A stretch of DNA of 13,305 bases from Marinosulfonomonas sp. (lineage in GTDB: Bacteria; Pseudomonadota; Alphaproteobacteria; Rhodobacterales; Rhodobacteraceae), in the NCBI GenBank assembly GCA_015494385.1, contig WGBJ01000138.1, forward strand, positions 1-13,305, written 5' to 3'. How positions within the stretch are numbered: the first letter of the stretch is position 1; each line of letters begins with the position of its first letter. The position numbers and the translations under genes are program-made. This document shows, piece after piece, positions 8,096 to 13,305 of this stretch. The notes beneath the pieces were generated by a model that ran no database searches, was not told where the DNA came from, and saw only the letters and a list, made by a program, of their open reading frames with translations.

Positions 8096-8563
8096 TTATT
8101 TAAAGGTAAAGCTGCTGACGTAACGCTTGCCGCGTGCCGGCTTGCCTGCATTGGCGCTGGTCAGCGGGATCACAACATCGTTGGCCATGTCGCGACCGTC
8201 CTCGACCGAACTGTCAACGTGCAGCTTGTATCCCGCATCAAACAGCGCATCCGACAGATCAAGGGTGATTTTCAGCGTGCGGCCCGCGCCAACGCTGGCG
8301 CCGGTGATGCCGCGCACCTGACCCAGATCGCCGCGTGTGGCACGATGCCAGCCGGGAAGGTGCTTGTAATACTTCGACTTGCCACCGGCCATCCACAGGG
8401 TGCCTTTGTAGGCGCCGCTTTTGTCGGTGACATAGATCGCCAGATAGGCGCCGGGGCCGCGATAGTTTTTCATCTGAGCGGTAAAGGTAACGGGCTTGGC
8501 GGCAACGGCAACCGGGGCGGCGATTGCGGTGGTCAGGGCCAGTACGGACAGTAGGGTTTTCAT
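8096..8563 (-). CDS. DUF2271-type secreted protein, possible ApbE target
   Basis: The 155-residue product has a Sec signal peptide (hydrophobic core 4-20, likely cleavage near AVAA, residues 19-22). It then shows features of the DUF2271 family: a beta strand with YLAIYVTD (40-47), GTLWMAGGKSKYYKHLPGWH (54-73), and a VRGITGAS segment (83-90) where family members typically have D-x-x-T-G-A-T. That segment resembles the flavinylation motif used by ApbE (D-x-x-S/T-G-A-T/S). Here the Asp is replaced by Arg84 and the acceptor would be Ser90. It is first in an operon with the PepSY flavoreductase (31-base gap) and apbE, a grouping I recall from surveys of flavinylated extracytosolic redox systems. 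A role as periplasmic electron acceptor or carrier is inferred. The start at 8563 is supported by GGAG 8 bases upstream and by the signal peptide; the frame upstream to 8710 runs through the operator and terminator and is rejected. Confidence 0.85.
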   Translation of the reverse strand: MKTLLSVLALTTAIAAPVAVAAKPVTFTAQMKNYRGPGAYLAIYVTDKSGAYKGTLWMAGGKSKYYKHLPGWHRATRGDLGQVRGITGASVGAGRTLKITLDLSDALFDAGYKLHVDSSVEDGRDMANDVVIPLTSANAGKPARGKRYVSSFTFK

Positions 8564-8611
8564 TTCATAGTCTCCAGATTTCGTTTTCTTGCATTCCTTT
8601 TGACGCCCCCG

Positions 8612-8662
8612 CCTGACCCTTACCTGACAGTTTGCATTAAACTGCTTCAGGTTGCTGTCAGC
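8612..8662 (-). promoter_or_regulatory. Composite response-regulator operator upstream of the DUF2271 operon
   Basis: Two CCTGAC half-sites (8612-8617 and 8623-8628) are spaced 11 bp start to start. They face an inverted pair, TTCAGG (8646-8651) and GTCAGC (8657-8662), also 11 bp apart. Direct repeats with 11-bp phasing are the classic binding pattern of OmpR/PhoB-family regulators. The proximal edge lies exactly 49 bases from the DUF2271 start codon. The same layout occurs at 9849-9900, also 49 bases from the PepSY gene start. A -10-like CAAAAG sits 9 bases downstream of the proximal half-site on the minus strand, consistent with an activated promoter lacking a -35 element. Binding by the response regulator at 9947-10609 is inferred. 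Confidence 0.65.
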
Positions 8663-8666
8663 TTTG
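8642..8666 (+). repeat. 25-bp repeat, copy 1 (partner at 9880-9904)
   Basis: The segment beginning CTGCTTCAGGT and ending GCTGTCAGCTTTG is identical to 9880-9904 except for one base (T at 8653, G at 9891). It covers the TTCAGG/GTCAGC half-site pair of the operator and a few bases beyond it. Confidence 0.85.
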
Positions 8667-8682
8667 GAAATTCGGGTTTGCC

Positions 8683-8721
8683 AAAAAAGTGGCCCCGCTC
8701 TTGCTGACAAGAGGCGGGGCC
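8683..8721 (-). terminator. Intrinsic terminator of the PepSY/cytochrome b561 operon
   Basis: Read on the minus strand, GGCCCCGCCTCTTG (8721-8708) pairs with CAAGAGCGGGGCC (8703-8691). This gives a 13-bp GC-rich stem with one bulged C and a TCAG loop, followed after two bases by six T residues (8688-8683). It lies 30 bases past the cytochrome b561 stop codon and just before the operator of the DUF2271 operon, so it separates the two minus-strand operons. Confidence 0.88.
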
Positions 8722-8751
8722 GGGGGACGTTCCGTGAGTGGACGTGGGTCG

Positions 8752-9375
8752 TCAGGAAATATCGTCAGGTGCCGCAGCAAGCTTTTGGCCGGTGACCATA
8801 GCGCGGGCCAGATTTTCCTTGTGGCGTCTGCTGGCATAGATCACGCCGGCCACATGCAGGAAGATCAGCACTAACAACAGGTTGGCGAAAAATTCGTGGA
8901 TTTCCTCCATGGCTTCCTCGCCGCCTTCACCATATCCGCCGTATTCGTGTTCTTCGTCCTCGTCAGAATCGGCAAAGGCCGGTGTGACAAAGGCAGGCAT
9001 TTCGGGCAGCATGGCCATACGTTCCGGTTCCGCCATCAGCCATCCGGTAAACCCGGTGGCCGCTGTTGTGGCGAGCAGAGCAACCACCATCGCAGCGCCC
9101 AAGGGATTATGCCCGATATAACGCTTCTCGCGTTTGTTCAGCATATCCTTGGTATAGGTGATCACCTCTTTCGGGCCGCGAATGAACTGGGTGAAACGGG
9201 CGTAACGCGGGCCGATCAATCCCCAAACCAGACGAAAAGCAATCAGGCCAAGGGCGGCATAACCGGCCCATTCGTGCAGGGCTTCGCCGTCTTCACCGGT
9301 CAGCCATGCAATTGCGATGCTTGCAACAAGGCTCCAGTGGAACAGTCGCAGCAGAGGATCCCAGACCTTGATCAT
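8752..9375 (-). CDS. Cytochrome b561 family membrane protein
   Basis: The 207-residue protein is a four-helix di-heme b-type cytochrome of the bacterial b561/hydrogenase-cytochrome type. Visible landmarks are VWDPLLRLFHWSL (His13), ALHEWAGY (His34), and the C-terminal EEIHEFFANLLLVLIFLHVAGV segment (His160 and His174) followed by SRRHKENLARAMVTGQK, all characteristic of the family. Helices lie at about 11-26, 36-54, 91-114 and 158-181. It should move electrons between quinol or another membrane donor and a partner. Between helices 3 and 4 is an acidic, Gly/Tyr-containing insert (DSDEDEEHEYGGYGEGGEE, 137-154), probably periplasmic and unusual for the family. The ATG overlaps the TGA of the PepSY gene as ATGA, so the two proteins are likely made together and may interact. 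A strong terminator follows. Confidence 0.92.
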   Translation of the reverse strand: MIKVWDPLLRLFHWSLVASIAIAWLTGEDGEALHEWAGYAALGLIAFRLVWGLIGPRYARFTQFIRGPKEVITYTKDMLNKREKRYIGHNPLGAAMVVALLATTAATGFTGWLMAEPERMAMLPEMPAFVTPAFADSDEDEEHEYGGYGEGGEEAMEEIHEFFANLLLVLIFLHVAGVIYASRRHKENLARAMVTGQKLAAAPDDIS

Positions 9376-9800
9376 TGGATTATCACCTTCGGCTTGCCAC
9401 CCGGTGCGAACAACCCGTTATCGGGGGGATTGGATGGTGTCATCGGGGCTGTGTTGCCGCCATTGCTGCGGCGACCGCCATCATCATCATCGTCGTCTTC
9501 ATCTTCATCTTCTTCGCGATGCTTGCGGCCCTCGTATTCCATTTCGATCACTGCCAAAGTGGCCGGATCAATCTTGGCCTCGATTTTGCGACCCGAGGCG
9601 TCATAGCCTTTGACCTCGTAACAACCATCGTCAATCTTGATGCGGCGCACATCCCAGCCCTGTGCCTCGGCCATATTGCGCACGGCGCCGCGCGATTGCC
9701 ATTGAGACATCGGCACATAGCAGTCGTCATCATCGGCATAGGCAAGGGTGCCCGCCGACAGGGTGGCCAGAACACTGGCAAGCATTAGCGATTTTTTCAT
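9372..9800 (-). CDS. Small secreted PepSY-domain protein with acidic tail
   Basis: The 142-residue product has a Sec signal peptide (MKKSLMLASVLATLSAGTLAYA, cleavage after about residue 22). A compact PepSY domain follows: MSQWQSRGAVRNMAEAQGWDVRRIKIDDGCYEVKGYDASGRKIEAKIDPATLAVIEME, about residues 31-88. Cys27 and Cys60 may form a disulfide. The domain is followed by an acidic run (EEDEDEDDDDDD, 96-107) and a Gly/Asn/Pro-rich low-complexity tail. Small PepSY proteins of this kind are often encoded beside a cytochrome b561 and a two-component system, as here; their molecular role is not established. The acidic run could bind divalent or ferric cations, which is speculation. GGGAG lies 7 bases before the ATG. 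It is first in a two-gene operon with cytochrome b561. Confidence 0.88.
   Translation of the reverse strand: MKKSLMLASVLATLSAGTLAYADDDDCYVPMSQWQSRGAVRNMAEAQGWDVRRIKIDDGCYEVKGYDASGRKIEAKIDPATLAVIEMEYEGRKHREEDEDEDDDDDDGGRRSNGGNTAPMTPSNPPDNGLFAPGGKPKVIIQ
9480..9515. repeat. Trinucleotide low-complexity tract encoding the acidic run
   Basis: A run of ATC/GTC/TTC triplets in frame on the opposite strand encodes twelve consecutive Asp or Glu residues of the PepSY protein. Four identical ATC units come first (9480-9491). The remainder is interrupted, so length variation by slippage would keep the reading frame. Confidence 0.7.
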
Positions 9801-9848
9801 TATCCATCTCCCGCTTCGGGTTAAGTTGCCTGCTTTATGTGCGCGTTT

Positions 9849-9900
9849 CCTGACACCAACCTGAAGGATTTATTCTTTTCTGCTTCAGGTGGCTGTCAGC
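9849..9900. promoter_or_regulatory. Composite response-regulator operator in the divergent PepSY / two-component promoter region
   Basis: CCTGAC (9849-9854) and CCTGAA (9860-9865) are 11 bp apart. TTCAGG (9884-9889) and GTCAGC (9895-9900) are 11 bp apart in the opposite orientation. The left pair faces the PepSY gene, whose ATG is 49 bases away; a -10-like CATAAA follows after about 10 bases on the minus strand. The right pair faces the response regulator gene, with a possible -10 at 9908-9915 (AAGATA or GATAGA). The arrangement implies that the regulator controls both divergent promoters, including its own. The same composite occurs at 8612-8662. Confidence 0.68.
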
Positions 9901-9904
9901 TTTG
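9880..9904 (+). repeat. 25-bp repeat, copy 2 (partner at 8642-8666)
   Basis: It is identical at 24 of 25 positions to the copy upstream of the DUF2271 gene, covering the half-site pair that here faces the two-component operon. The two copies are 1,238 bp apart in the same orientation. Confidence 0.85.
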
Positions 9905-9946
9905 TGCAAGATAGAGGGGCGCGGGGACAAAAAGGCAGAACAACAG

Positions 9947-10609
9947 ATGCGGGTTTTATTGATCGAGGATGATACGGTGCTGGGCGCAGGTGTGCGCGAC
10001 CAGATCATGGCAGAGGGCCATTCGGTCGATTGGGTCACCCGACTGGACGAGGCGGGCGACTATCTGGCCAGTGCCTCCTATGATCTGGTGCTGCTGGATC
10101 TGATGCTGCCTGACGGGCGGGGCCTGCCGTTTTTGCGCGAATTGCGCGGGCGGGGCGATGTCACGCCGGTGATCATCCTGACCGCACTGGACCAGATCAG
10201 CGACCGGATCGAGGGGCTGAATGCGGGTGCGGATGACTATATGGTCAAACCGTTCGATCTGTCCGAACTCTCGGCGCGGCTGGCCGCTGTGGCGCGGCGC
10301 TATTCCGGCAACCCCAACCCGTTGATCACCATCGGCAATCTGGAAATTGATCTGGCCGCCAAATCGGTGCGCCGTGACGGCAAGCCGGTCAAACTGACCG
10401 CACGCGAATGGGTGCTGTTCGAGGCCTTTGTGCAGCGGCCCGGGCAGATATTGTCCAAGGCCCAGCTGGAAGAACGGCTCTATGCTTTTGACACCGAGGT
10501 CGAGAGCAACACCATCGAGGTGCATGTCAGCCGTCTGCGCAAGAAACTGGACAAAGGCAGCATCGAAACCGTGCGGGGCATGGGCTACCGGTTGGGGGGG
10601 GCTGCATGA
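9947..10609 (+). CDS. OmpR/QseB-like response regulator
   Basis: The 220-residue protein has an N-terminal receiver domain with acidic residues Asp8-Asp9, phospho-acceptor Asp51 in LLDLMLPDG, Thr79 and Lys101 in MVKPFD. The C-terminal winged-helix domain (about 126-217) has LTAREWVLFEAF, the SNTIEVHVSRLRKKL recognition helix (187-201) and ETVRGMGYRLG. The combination QILSKAQLEERLY...EVESNTIEVH is typical of the QseB/PmrA branch. It is a DNA-binding regulator phosphorylated by the adjacent kinase. Start ATG 9947 begins the canonical MRVLLIEDD; the ribosome binding site is weak (AAAGG, 11-base spacing). The TGA overlaps the kinase ATG as ATGA. Its probable sites are the 11-bp-phased repeats at 9849-9900 and 8612-8662. 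Confidence 0.95.
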   Translation: MRVLLIEDDTVLGAGVRDQIMAEGHSVDWVTRLDEAGDYLASASYDLVLLDLMLPDGRGLPFLRELRGRGDVTPVIILTALDQISDRIEGLNAGADDYMVKPFDLSELSARLAAVARRYSGNPNPLITIGNLEIDLAAKSVRRDGKPVKLTAREWVLFEAFVQRPGQILSKAQLEERLYAFDTEVESNTIEVHVSRLRKKLDKGSIETVRGMGYRLGGAA

Positions 10610-11934
10610 GGCTGCCATCCTCCCTTCAGGCGCGGCTGGCGCTGGCGATCGGGCTGGGGGTGGCGGTTTTGTGGATCGCAACCTCGCTGATTACCGCAGC
10701 CACCATCCGCGGTGAAATTGACGAGGTTTTTGACAGCGCCCTGCAGGAAACCGCACAACGCATCCTGCCACTGGCCATTCAGGATGTGTTCGAACGCGAG
10801 GATGACGGCACCGAGCAGTTGATCACCACCCTGCGCGAACATGACGAATTCCTGACCTATGTGGTGCGCAACAATGCAGGACGGGTGCTGCTGCGCTCGC
10901 ATGACGCCGATATTCGCGATTTCCCGCCCTATTCCAAAAGCGGCTTTGTGCAAACACCCACCCACCGGCTGTATTACGACGCGGCCCTTGGCGGGGAATT
11001 CAACATCGCCATTGCCGAACCGCTGGACCACCGCGCCGAAGTTTCGCGTGAAACCCTGATGGCGCTGGGCCTGCCGCTGTTTGTCCTGCTGCCGCTGACG
11101 CTGGGCGGGATCTGGTTGCTGGTGCGCCTGATGCTGCGCCCCTTGCGCGGGTTTCGGGCCGGTGTGGCCAGCCGCGATGGCAATGACCTGACGCCGGTTG
11201 ATACCGGCGGTTTGCCCGATGAAATCACCCCCGTGGCCGAAGCGGTGAATGCCCTGCTGGCCCGCCTGCAACGCACGCTGGCGGCCGAACGCAGCTTTGC
11301 CGCCAACGCCGCCCATGAACTGCGCACCCCTGTGGCCGCCGCATTGGCCCAGACGCAGCGGCTAAGCGCGGAAACCGGCGAGGACGGCACCCGCAAGCGG
11401 GCGGACGACATCGAGGCATCGCTGAAACGGCTGAACCGTCTGTCGGAAAAGCTGATGCAGATGGCGCGGGCCGAAGGGGCCAATCTGCTAAGCGATACGC
11501 CACATGATCTGGCGATGGTGCTGCGGATGGTGGCCGATGATCTGGCGCATAGCGACAGGGGCAACCGGCTGATGCTGGACCTGCCGCCGGAACCGGTGAT
11601 GTCGCGGGTTGATGCGGATGCCTTTGCCATTGCCGCCCGCAACCTGCTGGAAAACGCCCTGCGCCACGGCGATGAAAACGCGCCGGTCAATGTCACCCTG
11701 AAACCGGATGGCACATTGCAGGTGGTCAACGCCGGCCCTGTGGTTCCACCCGAGGTTCTGGACGCCCTGACCCAACGCTTTGCCCGCGGTGACAGCAGCG
11801 CCGAGGGCAGCGGGCTGGGGCTGGCGATTGTGCAGACCATTGCCAAGGGGATTGGCGGCAAACTGGAAATTTCATCCCCTGCAACGGGGCAACAGGACGG
11901 GTTTCAGGTGGTATTGCAACTGCCGCAAGTGTGA
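10606..11934 (+). CDS. QseC-like membrane sensor histidine kinase
   Basis: This 442-residue kinase has two membrane helices (about 11-33 and 152-175) around a periplasmic sensor of about 115 residues. A short linker with RPLRGFRAGV precedes the dimerisation domain with phospho-acceptor His237 in SFAANAAHELRTPVAA (230-245). The ATPase domain has the N box NLLENALRH (346-354) and G2 box GSGLGLAIV (401-409). The G1 box, usually VxDxGPGI, reads VVNAGPVV (373-380), so the adenine-contacting Asp is Asn. The sensor holds an acidic patch, FEREDDGTEQ (62-71). The PmrB relatives use acidic ExxE motifs to bind ferric iron, but a metal signal here is only a possibility. It partners the overlapping response regulator and probably senses an envelope or redox stress that the neighbouring PepSY/cytochrome/flavoprotein genes answer. 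Confidence 0.95.
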   Translation: MRLPSSLQARLALAIGLGVAVLWIATSLITAATIRGEIDEVFDSALQETAQRILPLAIQDVFEREDDGTEQLITTLREHDEFLTYVVRNNAGRVLLRSHDADIRDFPPYSKSGFVQTPTHRLYYDAALGGEFNIAIAEPLDHRAEVSRETLMALGLPLFVLLPLTLGGIWLLVRLMLRPLRGFRAGVASRDGNDLTPVDTGGLPDEITPVAEAVNALLARLQRTLAAERSFAANAAHELRTPVAAALAQTQRLSAETGEDGTRKRADDIEASLKRLNRLSEKLMQMARAEGANLLSDTPHDLAMVLRMVADDLAHSDRGNRLMLDLPPEPVMSRVDADAFAIAARNLLENALRHGDENAPVNVTLKPDGTLQVVNAGPVVPPEVLDALTQRFARGDSSAEGSGLGLAIVQTIAKGIGGKLEISSPATGQQDGFQVVLQLPQV

Positions 11935-12005
11935 GGCAGGCTCGAGTACCTTTCACATCCTTGAACACTCCGCCGAAACCGCGCTTTACCTCTGGATGGA
12001 AAATT
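11935..12005. other. Convergent intergenic gap with no recognisable signal
   Basis: These 71 bases separate the ends of the kinase gene and the convergent membrane-protein gene. I see no hairpin with a T-run on either strand, so no intrinsic terminator can be called. Confidence 0.6.
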
Positions 12006-12839
12006 CTACCGCTGCCGCGATTTGCGCAGCGCGCGAAGGTCATCGCCACTTAGGCGCTCTGCCTCGATTGCATCAACCCGGGCCTGCTTGCGGCGTTGTC
12101 TGGCCTTTTCCCAGGCCAGAACAGCCGTAGCAAAAAACCAGCTAGAGGCCCATGCCATGAACAATGTCCCGCCCAGCAAATAGCCCAGATCAAAGTTCCA
12201 CTCCCAAGGAATGTCTTCCCCATTAAATGCGGCGATCAGTGCCCCCAACAGCATGAAAAACAGTGTCCAGACTTCGCCAAAGAAGGCAAAGAATTTCCCG
12301 CCATAGGACCAAATCAGCGTAACGGGAAACAGGCTGAAAAATCCGGTGCCAAAGCCGAAGAAATAGCCGTTATCCGGACCACGCGGATCGGCAGATACGG
12401 CCTCTGTCATCGGCACGGCAATAAGGCTGCCATAGATCGCAATCAGAATGTAGTAGAGGGGGAAAATCACCAGGGCATAGGACAATATATTACTGTCATT
12501 AACTGTCATCCCGAATTGGGCCATGACCAGAAGACCGGCCCCGATAACCAACCCAAAGACATTTTTCGCAACCAAAAGCAGGATGGCATAAACAAAACTG
12601 GCCATAATCAATTGTTTATTGCTTGGCCTTTTGTAATGACCACGCGCCACCAACGCAATGCGAAGCCCCGCAAGGAGGCAATAGGCACTGACAGCAGCGG
12701 GAACCAGATAGCTGACAAACGGAATGAAGGATCCGATGACATAAAAAACAAAGGCTGCGATTGCCAAAAACGGCAACAAAATCAGATAACGCCAGTAGGT
12801 CTGGAACGAAAGGGGCAGGGCACGCAAAAACAGAGGCAA
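12006..12839 (-). CDS. Multi-pass inner-membrane protein of unknown function
   Basis: The 277-residue protein has about six or seven hydrophobic helices (roughly 17-38, 42-66, 78-106, 118-142, 160-178, 184-206, 218-243) and a basic, helical cytoplasmic tail rich in Arg/Lys/Glu (244-277). It has many aromatic residues (FFGFGTGFFSLFP, PWEWNFDLGYLLGG) and no motif I recognise, so no function is assigned. The start is TTG at 12839. AGGAG lies 6 bases upstream, no in-frame ATG lies nearby, and the frame begins with a plausible amphipathic N-terminus. The coding sequence is visibly more AT-rich than the two-component genes beside it, as expected partly from its Phe/Ile/Tyr content. It has its own promoter with a symmetric operator candidate and is transcribed in the same direction as pepF. 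Confidence 0.82.
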   Translation of the reverse strand: MPLFLRALPLSFQTYWRYLILLPFLAIAAFVFYVIGSFIPFVSYLVPAAVSAYCLLAGLRIALVARGHYKRPSNKQLIMASFVYAILLLVAKNVFGLVIGAGLLVMAQFGMTVNDSNILSYALVIFPLYYILIAIYGSLIAVPMTEAVSADPRGPDNGYFFGFGTGFFSLFPVTLIWSYGGKFFAFFGEVWTLFFMLLGALIAAFNGEDIPWEWNFDLGYLLGGTLFMAWASSWFFATAVLAWEKARQRRKQARVDAIEAERLSGDDLRALRKSRQR

Positions 12840-12845
12840 TCGATA

Positions 12846-12850
12846 CTCCT
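12846..12850 (-). promoter_or_regulatory. Ribosome binding site fixing a TTG start
   Basis: The minus strand reads AGGAG, then six bases (TATCGA), then TTG at 12839-12837. The strength and spacing of this site are the reason for choosing the TTG start. Confidence 0.65.
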
Positions 12851-12861
12851 ATACAAATGGG

Positions 12862-12886
12862 CTGCGGCACAACGATGCAACCGCAG
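12862..12886 (-). promoter_or_regulatory. Small hairpin in the 5' leader of the membrane-protein gene
   Basis: CTGCGG and CCGCAG are 6-bp perfect inverted arms (12862-12867 and 12881-12886) around a 13-base loop. They lie close to the predicted transcription start and before the ribosome binding site. It has no T-run, so it is not a terminator. A 5'-end stabilising or translational role is only a guess. Confidence 0.3.
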
Positions 12887-12892
12887 ATGGTA

Positions 12893-12924
12893 TTTATATA
12901 GGAATTCTTGAATCACATTCAAGA
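12893..12924 (-). promoter_or_regulatory. Sigma-70-like promoter with perfect 19-bp operator dyad
   Basis: TCTTGAAT (12906-12913) and ATTCAAGA (12917-12924) are perfect 8-bp inverted arms around CAC. On the minus strand a -35 TTGAAT (12922-12917) lies within the dyad. A -10 TATATA (12900-12895) follows after 16 bases, or TATAAA (12898-12893) after 18. A protein bound to the dyad would cover the -35 element and block RNA polymerase. The predicted transcript leader to the TTG start is about 45-50 bases. The regulator is not identifiable; the sequence does not match the FNR, LexA or CtrA consensus as I know them. Confidence 0.6.
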
Positions 12925-12966
12925 TGTTGCGGCTGAACCCTGCCTTTTACATAGATGAGGTAATGC

Positions 12967-13305
12967 TCATCCCTCCATCGCCTCCAACTCGTCAATCATC
13001 CCCGAAATCATGCTCAAGCCCTTGTCCCAGAACTTGGGATCACTTGCATCCAGCCCGAACGGCGCCAACAGCTCCTTGTGGTGCTTGGACCCACCTGCCT
13101 TTAGCATCTCGAAATACTTGTCCTGAAACCCTGCGTCGCCTTCCTCGTAAACCGCATAAAGCGCGTTGACCAAGCCGTCGCCGAACGCATAGGCGTAGAC
13201 GTAGAACGGCGAATGCACGAAATGCGGGACGTAGGTCCAGAAGGTTTCATACCCCTCGACAAAGTTGAACACAGGGCCAAGGCTTTCGGCCTGCACCGAC
13301 ATCCA
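12967..13305 (-). CDS. pepF: Oligoendopeptidase F, M3 family (partial, C-terminal 112 residues)
   Basis: The frame enters from the right edge (first visible codon Trp at 13305-13303) and ends at TGA 12967. The visible segment WMSVQAESLGPVF, then YVPHFVHSPFYVYAYAFGDGLVNALYAVYEEG, then KYFEMLKAGGSKHHKELLAPFGLD and ISGMIDELEAMEG matches the C-terminal end of M3B oligoendopeptidases. The HSPFYVYAYAFG segment contributes substrate-binding Tyr/His residues in this family. The zinc-binding HExxH lies upstream, outside the window, so activity cannot be judged. These cytoplasmic enzymes cut short peptides of roughly 7-17 residues. No terminator is visible after the stop. The next gene on the same strand begins 127 bases on and has its own promoter, so co-transcription is possible but not needed. 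Confidence 0.9.
   Translation of the reverse strand, partial: WMSVQAESLGPVFNFVEGYETFWTYVPHFVHSPFYVYAYAFGDGLVNALYAVYEEGDAGFQDKYFEMLKAGGSKHHKELLAPFGLDASDPKFWDKGLSMISGMIDELEAMEG

Noticed and set aside
8065..8151. Longer N-terminus of the PepSY-flavoreductase
   Set aside because: It would overlap the DUF2271 coding end. The start at 8064 has a ribosome binding site and leads straight into the first membrane helix.
8623..8661. Pho box (CTGTCAT-type repeats) reading of the operator
   Set aside because: The half-sites resemble CTGTCA, but there are no phosphate genes, the repeats are in inverted pairs, and the adjacent QseB-like regulator is a closer explanation.
8564..8710. Longer N-terminus of the DUF2271 protein
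   Set aside because: It runs through the operator and terminator stem and would bury the signal peptide.
9480..9515. Short repeats considered as a CRISPR-like or tandem array
   Set aside because: The repeats are codon triplets for Asp/Glu inside a coding gene, with no spacers.

Overview
The window looks like chromosomal DNA of an alphaproteobacterium, most likely a member of the Rhodobacterales (Roseobacter group). This rests on moderately high GC, tight operons with 4-base ATGA stop/start overlaps, and the character of the proteins. The genus cannot be named from the sequence. There is no tRNA, rRNA, CRISPR array, insertion sequence or phage gene. No intergenic stretch exceeds 190 bases.

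Left block (1-4430, all on the minus strand, read right to left): a beta-CASP metallo-beta-lactamase-fold nuclease-like protein, a LOG-family nucleotide phosphoribohydrolase-like protein (ATGA overlap), an HlyD-type membrane fusion protein, and the start of a double-ATPase ABC exporter of the YhiH/RbbA type that runs off the left edge. A divergent promoter region with an operator-like dyad (4431-4550) separates this block from a small secreted protein of unknown function (4551-4907, plus strand).

Central block (4917-11934): this is the most interesting part and appears to be one regulated redox unit. On the minus strand, a DUF2271-type secreted protein is followed by a PepSY-transmembrane/flavodoxin/FAD-NAD(P)H reductase fusion and by ApbE (FAD:protein FMN transferase). 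To their right, also on the minus strand, lie a small secreted acidic PepSY-domain protein and a cytochrome b561, ending in a strong intrinsic terminator. Divergent from these, on the plus strand, is a QseB/QseC-like two-component system. The two minus-strand operons carry near-identical composite operators, each with inverted pairs of 11-bp-phased CCTGAC/TTCAGG half-sites, exactly 49 bases from their start codons. The copy next to the two-component genes also faces them. The simplest reading is that the response regulator controls itself and both redox operons. The inferred chemistry is electron flow from cytoplasmic NAD(P)H through FAD, FMN and the PepSY membrane domain (probably heme) to a periplasmic acceptor, perhaps a flavinylated DUF2271 protein, with cytochrome b561 and the PepSY protein as a second membrane/periplasm pair.

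Right block (11935-13305): an unrecognised multi-pass membrane protein on the minus strand, which starts at TTG and has a promoter whose -35 element lies inside a perfect 19-bp dyad. Beyond it is the C-terminal end of an M3-family oligoendopeptidase F that enters from the right edge.
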